From NCBI RefSeq assembly GCF_001579845.1, contig NZ_CP007440.1:7896029-7960028 (forward strand): a stretch of DNA of 64,000 bases, read 5' to 3'. A program made the position numbers and the translations under genes. Origin of the DNA: Rhodoplanes sp. Z2-YC6860. GTDB lineage: Bacteria; Pseudomonadota; Alphaproteobacteria; Rhizobiales; Xanthobacteraceae. The notes under the pieces are model-generated. The model was given only the letters and a program-made list of their open reading frames with translations. It made no database searches and was not told the DNA's origin. Shown here piece by piece: positions 60,513 through 64,000 of this stretch (position 1 is the first letter of the stretch; every line of letters starts with the position of its first letter).

Positions 60513-62849
60513 CTATCCGCGGACCGCGGCGCGAATGGCGTTCCACACCCGCTCGGGCGTCAAAGGCATTTCAATATCGGTGACGCCAAGCGGACGGAGC
60601 GCGTCGAGCACGGCGCCGACGATCGCGGCCGGCGCACCGATCGAGCCCGCTTCGCCGCAGCCCTTGGCGCCGAGCGGATTGTGCGTGCAGGGCTGACTCT
60701 CATCGAGCTCCGACACGATGTCCGGCATGTCGTTGGCGCGCGGCACCGCGTAGTCCATGAACGAGCCGGACAGCAATTGCCCGTTCGCCGGATCGTAGAC
60801 GCAATGCTCGCGCGTGGCCTGGCCCAGGCCCTGCGCGATGCCGCCAGTGATCTGACCGTCGACGATCATGGGATTGATCACGGTTCCGATATCGTCGACA
60901 GCCCAATAGTTGACGACACTGACCACGCCCGTGTCGCAATCCACCTCGACCTCGCAGGCGTGCACGCCGTTGCTCCAGGCAAAGCTCGATGGATCGTACA
61001 CCGCGCTGTCCTGCAAGCCGAGCTCCATGTCGGCCGGATAGCTCGTCGGGTGGTGCGCGACGCGCGCGACCTCGCGCAGCGTCACGCGACGATCGGTTCC
61101 AGCGACTGTGAAGTTGCCTTCGCCGAACGTGATGTCGGCGGCGGAGGCTTCGAGCAGATGTGCGGCGATCTTCTTGCCTTTGTCGATGATCTTCTCGGCC
61201 GCGCGATCAAGCGCCGAGCCGCCGACCGCGATCGAACGCGAACCGAAGGTGCCAGAGCCGTAAGGCACCTGATCGGTGTCACCTTCGATGATCTCGACGC
61301 TGGCCATCGGCACGCCGAGGCGCGATGCGATGATCTGCGCAAAGGTCGTGGCGTGGCCCTGGCCGTGATTGTGAGTGCCGAGCAGCGCTTGCACGCTGCC
61401 GTCGGCCTGCACGCGGATCGACGCTGCCTCGAAGAAACCCACGCGGGCGCCGAGCGCCGCGGCGAAGCGCGACGGTGCGACGCCGGAGGATTCGACATAG
61501 CACGCGAAGCCGAAGCCGCGGCGCTTCGGGGTTCGCGCCGCGGCGGCCTGGCGCTTGGCAAAGCCTTTGTAGCCGGCAATCTCGGTCAGCCGGGCAAACA
61601 CCTTCGGAAAGTCACCGCAGTCGTAGGTCGGACCGATCGGTGTCTTGTACGGCATGGCCTCGTTCGGAACGAGATTGCGACGGCGGATTTCGGCGCGATC
61701 CATCCCGAGCTTGCGCGCGGCCTCGTCTGCGAGCCGCTCCAGCACGTAGCAAGCCTCCGGACGCCCCGCGCCCCGATAGGCATCGGTCGGCACCGTGTTG
61801 GTGAAGACGCCGGTCGACTGCACCATGATTGCGGGCGTGCGGTACACACCGGCCAGCAGCGCGCAATAGATCGCGCTCGGGATGCCGGCGCCGAAGGTCG
61901 AGACATAAGCGCCAATGTTGGCGACAGTGTCGACGCGCAGCGCCAGGAAATGGCCGTCACCGTCGAAAGCAAGCTCGGCGCGGGTCTGATGGCCGCGGCC
62001 CTGATAGTCGGACAGAAAGCACTCGCTGCGTGACGCCACCCATTTCACCGGGCGGCGCAGCCGCAGCGCCGCCCAGGCGATGATGGTCTCTTCCGGATAG
62101 TGCTTGCCTTTGTAGCCGAAGCCGCCGCCGACATCGGGCGCGATGAGCCGGATCGCGGTCTGCGGAAGCCTGAGCTGTTCGGTCACATTGCGGCGGATGT
62201 GATGCGGCACCTGGGTCGAGCAATAGAGCGTCAGCTTGCCGGCGCCGCCATCGGCCAGCACGGCACGCGGCTCGATGGCCGCGCCGATCAGCCGGCCGTT
62301 GACGAGATCGAGCCCGACCGTGTGCGGCGCATTCGCAAAGGCCTTGGTCACCGCGGCCGTGTCGCCGCGCGCGAAACGGAAGCAGACGTTGTCCGGCGCC
62401 ATCTCATGCAGTTGCGGCGCGCCGGCTTCCATCGCGGCACGGCCATCGATCACGGAGTGCAACTGTTCGTAGTCCACATCGAGAAGATCGGCTGCGTCCT
62501 GGGCTTGCGCCCGCGTCTCGGCAATGACGGCAGCCACGGCCTCGCCGACATGGCGGACCACGTCGCGCGCCAACGCCCAACGCGGCGGTTCGGCCATCGG
62601 CTTGCCGTCGGACGTCGCGATCGCCCAGAGCGGCGCCATGGGCCCGACTTTGTCCTGCGCCAGGTCGGCGCCGGAGAACACCGCGACGACACCGGCCGAT
62701 GCTGCAGCGGCCGTCTTATCGATCCGTCTGATGCGGGCATGGGCGTGCGGCGATCGCACCAGCACGCAGTGCAACTCGCCCGGCAGCGAAATATCGGCGA
62801 CGAAGCAGCCCTGACCGCGGAGAAATTTAGGGTCCTCGACGCGCAACAC
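60513..62849 (-). CDS. Xanthine dehydrogenase family molybdopterin-binding subunit, second copy
   Basis: This is a second large subunit of about 780 residues, with [44 protein letters not shown] and the catalytic Glu in [10 protein letters not shown]. The start is unclear. The frame stays open upstream to a TTG at 63032, inside the cupin gene, but has no ATG, GTG or TTG between there and the GTG at 62849. Family alignment to the first copy places the true start near 62882, where only a non-standard codon exists. I give the GTG start as a conservative choice. It follows the cupin gene closely. Confidence 0.88.
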   Translation of the reverse strand: MLRVEDPKFLRGQGCFVADISLPGELHCVLVRSPHAHARIRRIDKTAAAASAGVVAVFSGADLAQDKVGPMAPLWAIATSDGKPMAEPPRWALARDVVRHVGEAVAAVIAETRAQAQDAADLLDVDYEQLHSVIDGRAAMEAGAPQLHEMAPDNVCFRFARGDTAAVTKAFANAPHTVGLDLVNGRLIGAAIEPRAVLADGGAGKLTLYCSTQVPHHIRRNVTEQLRLPQTAIRLIAPDVGGGFGYKGKHYPEETIIAWAALRLRRPVKWVASRSECFLSDYQGRGHQTRAELAFDGDGHFLALRVDTVANIGAYVSTFGAGIPSAIYCALLAGVYRTPAIMVQSTGVFTNTVPTDAYRGAGRPEACYVLERLADEAARKLGMDRAEIRRRNLVPNEAMPYKTPIGPTYDCGDFPKVFARLTEIAGYKGFAKRQAAAARTPKRRGFGFACYVESSGVAPSRFAAALGARVGFFEAASIRVQADGSVQALLGTHNHGQGHATTFAQIIASRLGVPMASVEIIEGDTDQVPYGSGTFGSRSIAVGGSALDRAAEKIIDKGKKIAAHLLEASAADITFGEGNFTVAGTDRRVTLREVARVAHHPTSYPADMELGLQDSAVYDPSSFAWSNGVHACEVEVDCDTGVVSVVNYWAVDDIGTVINPMIVDGQITGGIAQGLGQATREHCVYDPANGQLLSGSFMDYAVPRANDMPDIVSELDESQPCTHNPLGAKGCGEAGSIGAPAAIVGAVLDALRPLGVTDIEMPLTPERVWNAIRAAVRG

Positions 62850-62890
62850 CGAGGCGCCGATGCCTTCACCTGCGATTTTGGCGCGCGCGT

Positions 62891-63916
62891 CTATTGCAGT
62901 TCCTCGCGCAGGAGATCGAGTCGCTCGAAGGCCGAGCGGTCGGAGACGACAAACAAGGTCGCATCGCCGTCCTTCGCGATGTGGCTCGCGAAGGTCCAGT
63001 GCGGGATCGAGAACACGTCGTGTTGCGACCAATCGAACGTGTGTTCGCCCACCGTCGAGCGGCCTGAGCCCGACACCACGAGGCAGATCATGTTGCAGGT
63101 GGTGCGCTTCGGCCGCGTTGTGTTGTTCTTCGGCAGCCGCACCGCGTAGCAGTCGAGCGCCGGCATCACGGAGTCGCCAGTGGCCGGATTAGTGTAGCGC
63201 AAGGTGTGTGCGCCGTCCGGACCGGCCGGCAACGCAGCGAGCAACCGCCGCATCGCCGCGCCGGAATAGTGGTACTTCGGCGAATGCGCGGGTCCGCGCT
63301 GGATATCGGCGCCGGCCATTCCCGATTCGGCCCAGAGCTTCTCGTCGCCCTCGTCGACCTGCCAGAACTGATTGGCCTTGGGATCGCCGGGTTCGAAGAA
63401 GTTCGCGTCAAGCTGACGGAGCAGCGGAATGTTCGCGGCATCGAACCAGATGATGCGGCGGTCGGTCTCGTTGATGTGGCCGTGCCAGCACATCGGCGGC
63501 GTAAGAATGAGGTCGCTTTCGCGCATATCGCAGCGTCGGCCGTTGACAATGGTGGCGGCGCCGTCGGCACGGGTGGCAAAGCGGATTGCCGCAAACGTGT
63601 GCCGGTGCGGCCGCGCGCGGTCGCCGGGATCGAGCACCGTGAAGGCCGCGATCAGATTCGACGTGGTGACCGTGTCGCCGCCGAACGCCGGATTGACCAG
63701 GATCAGGGCGCGGCGCTCGACATCGTCGATCGGCACCTCGGACACGGCGCGATGAGTGAAAGGCTCGATGTCGCGCCAGCGCCAGATCAGCGGCGGGTCT
63801 TTCGCCTGCGGCTTCACCGGCGTCAGCGTGCGGAAGCGATCCCACAATGGATGCAGGTTCGCGGCTTCGAGCTGCGCGACGAAATCCGAGGCTTGCTTCG
63901 GCGCAGGATTGGCCAT
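62891..63916 (-). CDS. Cupin dioxygenase, gentisate 1,2-dioxygenase-like
   Basis: This 341-residue protein is a bicupin of the gentisate/salicylate/1-hydroxy-2-naphthoate dioxygenase family. The first cupin holds the Fe ligands in RPHRHTFAAIRF and CWHGHIN; the second, DVFSIPHWTFASHIA, is degenerate. Fe(II) and O2 cleave a hydroxylated ring beside the carboxylate to give a maleyl- or similar keto acid. The start at 63916 follows GGAGAG. It lies immediately upstream of the second molybdopterin subunit. Confidence 0.88.
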   Translation of the reverse strand: MANPAPKQASDFVAQLEAANLHPLWDRFRTLTPVKPQAKDPPLIWRWRDIEPFTHRAVSEVPIDDVERRALILVNPAFGGDTVTTSNLIAAFTVLDPGDRARPHRHTFAAIRFATRADGAATIVNGRRCDMRESDLILTPPMCWHGHINETDRRIIWFDAANIPLLRQLDANFFEPGDPKANQFWQVDEGDEKLWAESGMAGADIQRGPAHSPKYHYSGAAMRRLLAALPAGPDGAHTLRYTNPATGDSVMPALDCYAVRLPKNNTTRPKRTTCNMICLVVSGSGRSTVGEHTFDWSQHDVFSIPHWTFASHIAKDGDATLFVVSDRSAFERLDLLREELQ

Positions 63917-63957
63917 TCTCGCGTTCTCTCCACGGCCCGCCGTTGGCAAAGCGCCGG

Positions 63958-64000
63958 TCAGGTCTTCGGCAGCTTCTCGTCCACGTTGGTCTTGTCGATG
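63958..64000 (-). CDS. C-terminal end of an unidentified protein, partial
   Basis: Only the last 13 residues, IDKTNVDEKLPKT, and a TGA at 63958-63960 are inside the window, on the same strand as the cupin gene 42 bases downstream. Similar tails occur on periplasmic binding proteins, but the fragment is too short to assign. Confidence 0.5.
   Translation of the reverse strand, partial: IDKTNVDEKLPKT

Noticed and set aside
1-64000. CRISPR array, tRNA, rRNA, prophage or insertion sequence
   Set aside because: No regularly spaced direct repeats, tRNA-like cloverleaf, transposase or phage protein was found when reading the window; the short palindromes carry no gene.

Overview
The window is about 64 kb of GC-rich chromosomal DNA that looks like a member of the alphaproteobacterial order Hyphomicrobiales, probably near Bradyrhizobium, Rhodopseudomonas or Pseudolabrys. 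This placement is inference. It rests on the GC-rich codon use, the short palindromic intergenic repeats typical of that group, a DUF2336 protein, a CtrA-type box (TTAA-N7-TTAA) ahead of the chemotaxis genes, an MCP with an xWxxF tail, and the abundance of Bug/TctC, TRAP and ABC uptake systems. I saw no tRNA, rRNA, CRISPR array, transposase or phage gene.

Region 1 (1-13102) is catabolic. The minus strand carries an NtaA-type flavin monooxygenase (cut by the left edge), a dienelactone hydrolase and an ACMSD-like amidohydrolase. The plus strand carries an IclR regulator, an NMT1-type ABC importer (ATPase, permease, binding protein), a PL22-like beta-propeller lyase, a DUF1445/D-glutamate-cyclase family protein and a hydantoinase/oxoprolinase pair (HyuA, HyuB). 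Four palindromic repeats punctuate these operons.

Region 2 (13413-27111) is motility and signalling. A response regulator ending in a FliM-like CheY-binding peptide and an unknown helical protein face a nine-gene minus-strand chemotaxis operon: cheW, mcp, cheR, cheD, cheB, a STAS-REC fusion, cheA, cheY and a small protein with a CheZ-like DxxxQ motif. A DUF2336 protein and a flagellin with a strong terminator follow. Region 3 (27234-31182) is a TRAP transporter (DctQ, DctM, DctP) followed by a luciferase-like monooxygenase.

Region 4 (31505-41001) is a minus-strand block that looks like a chromate and oxidative-stress island. In order of transcription it holds a MATE exporter, an ATP-grasp protein, a rhodanese-ChrB fusion, a DUF1259 protein, a small secreted protein, a Tat-exported superoxide dismutase, chromate transporter ChrA, another small secreted protein, a YVTN beta-propeller and an outer-membrane-barrel-like protein.

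Region 5 (41139-56967) is a divergent catabolic island controlled from one 89-base gap. Leftward lie LeuC-like and LeuD-like hydratase subunits, an FAD monooxygenase, a Bug binding protein and a maleate-isomerase-like enzyme. Rightward lie a GntR/UTRA regulator, a Liv-type ABC importer, an isocitrate-lyase/PEP-mutase family lyase, a second HyuB/HyuA pair and an isochorismatase-fold protein, with nearly every stop codon overlapping the next start. Region 6 (56949-64000) runs leftward: the end of an unidentified gene, a gentisate-dioxygenase-like cupin protein, two large molybdopterin subunits of the xanthine dehydrogenase family and a Bug binding protein. Together the window suggests a soil bacterium that takes up and oxidises many aromatic or heterocyclic acids, swims towards them and tolerates metal stress.
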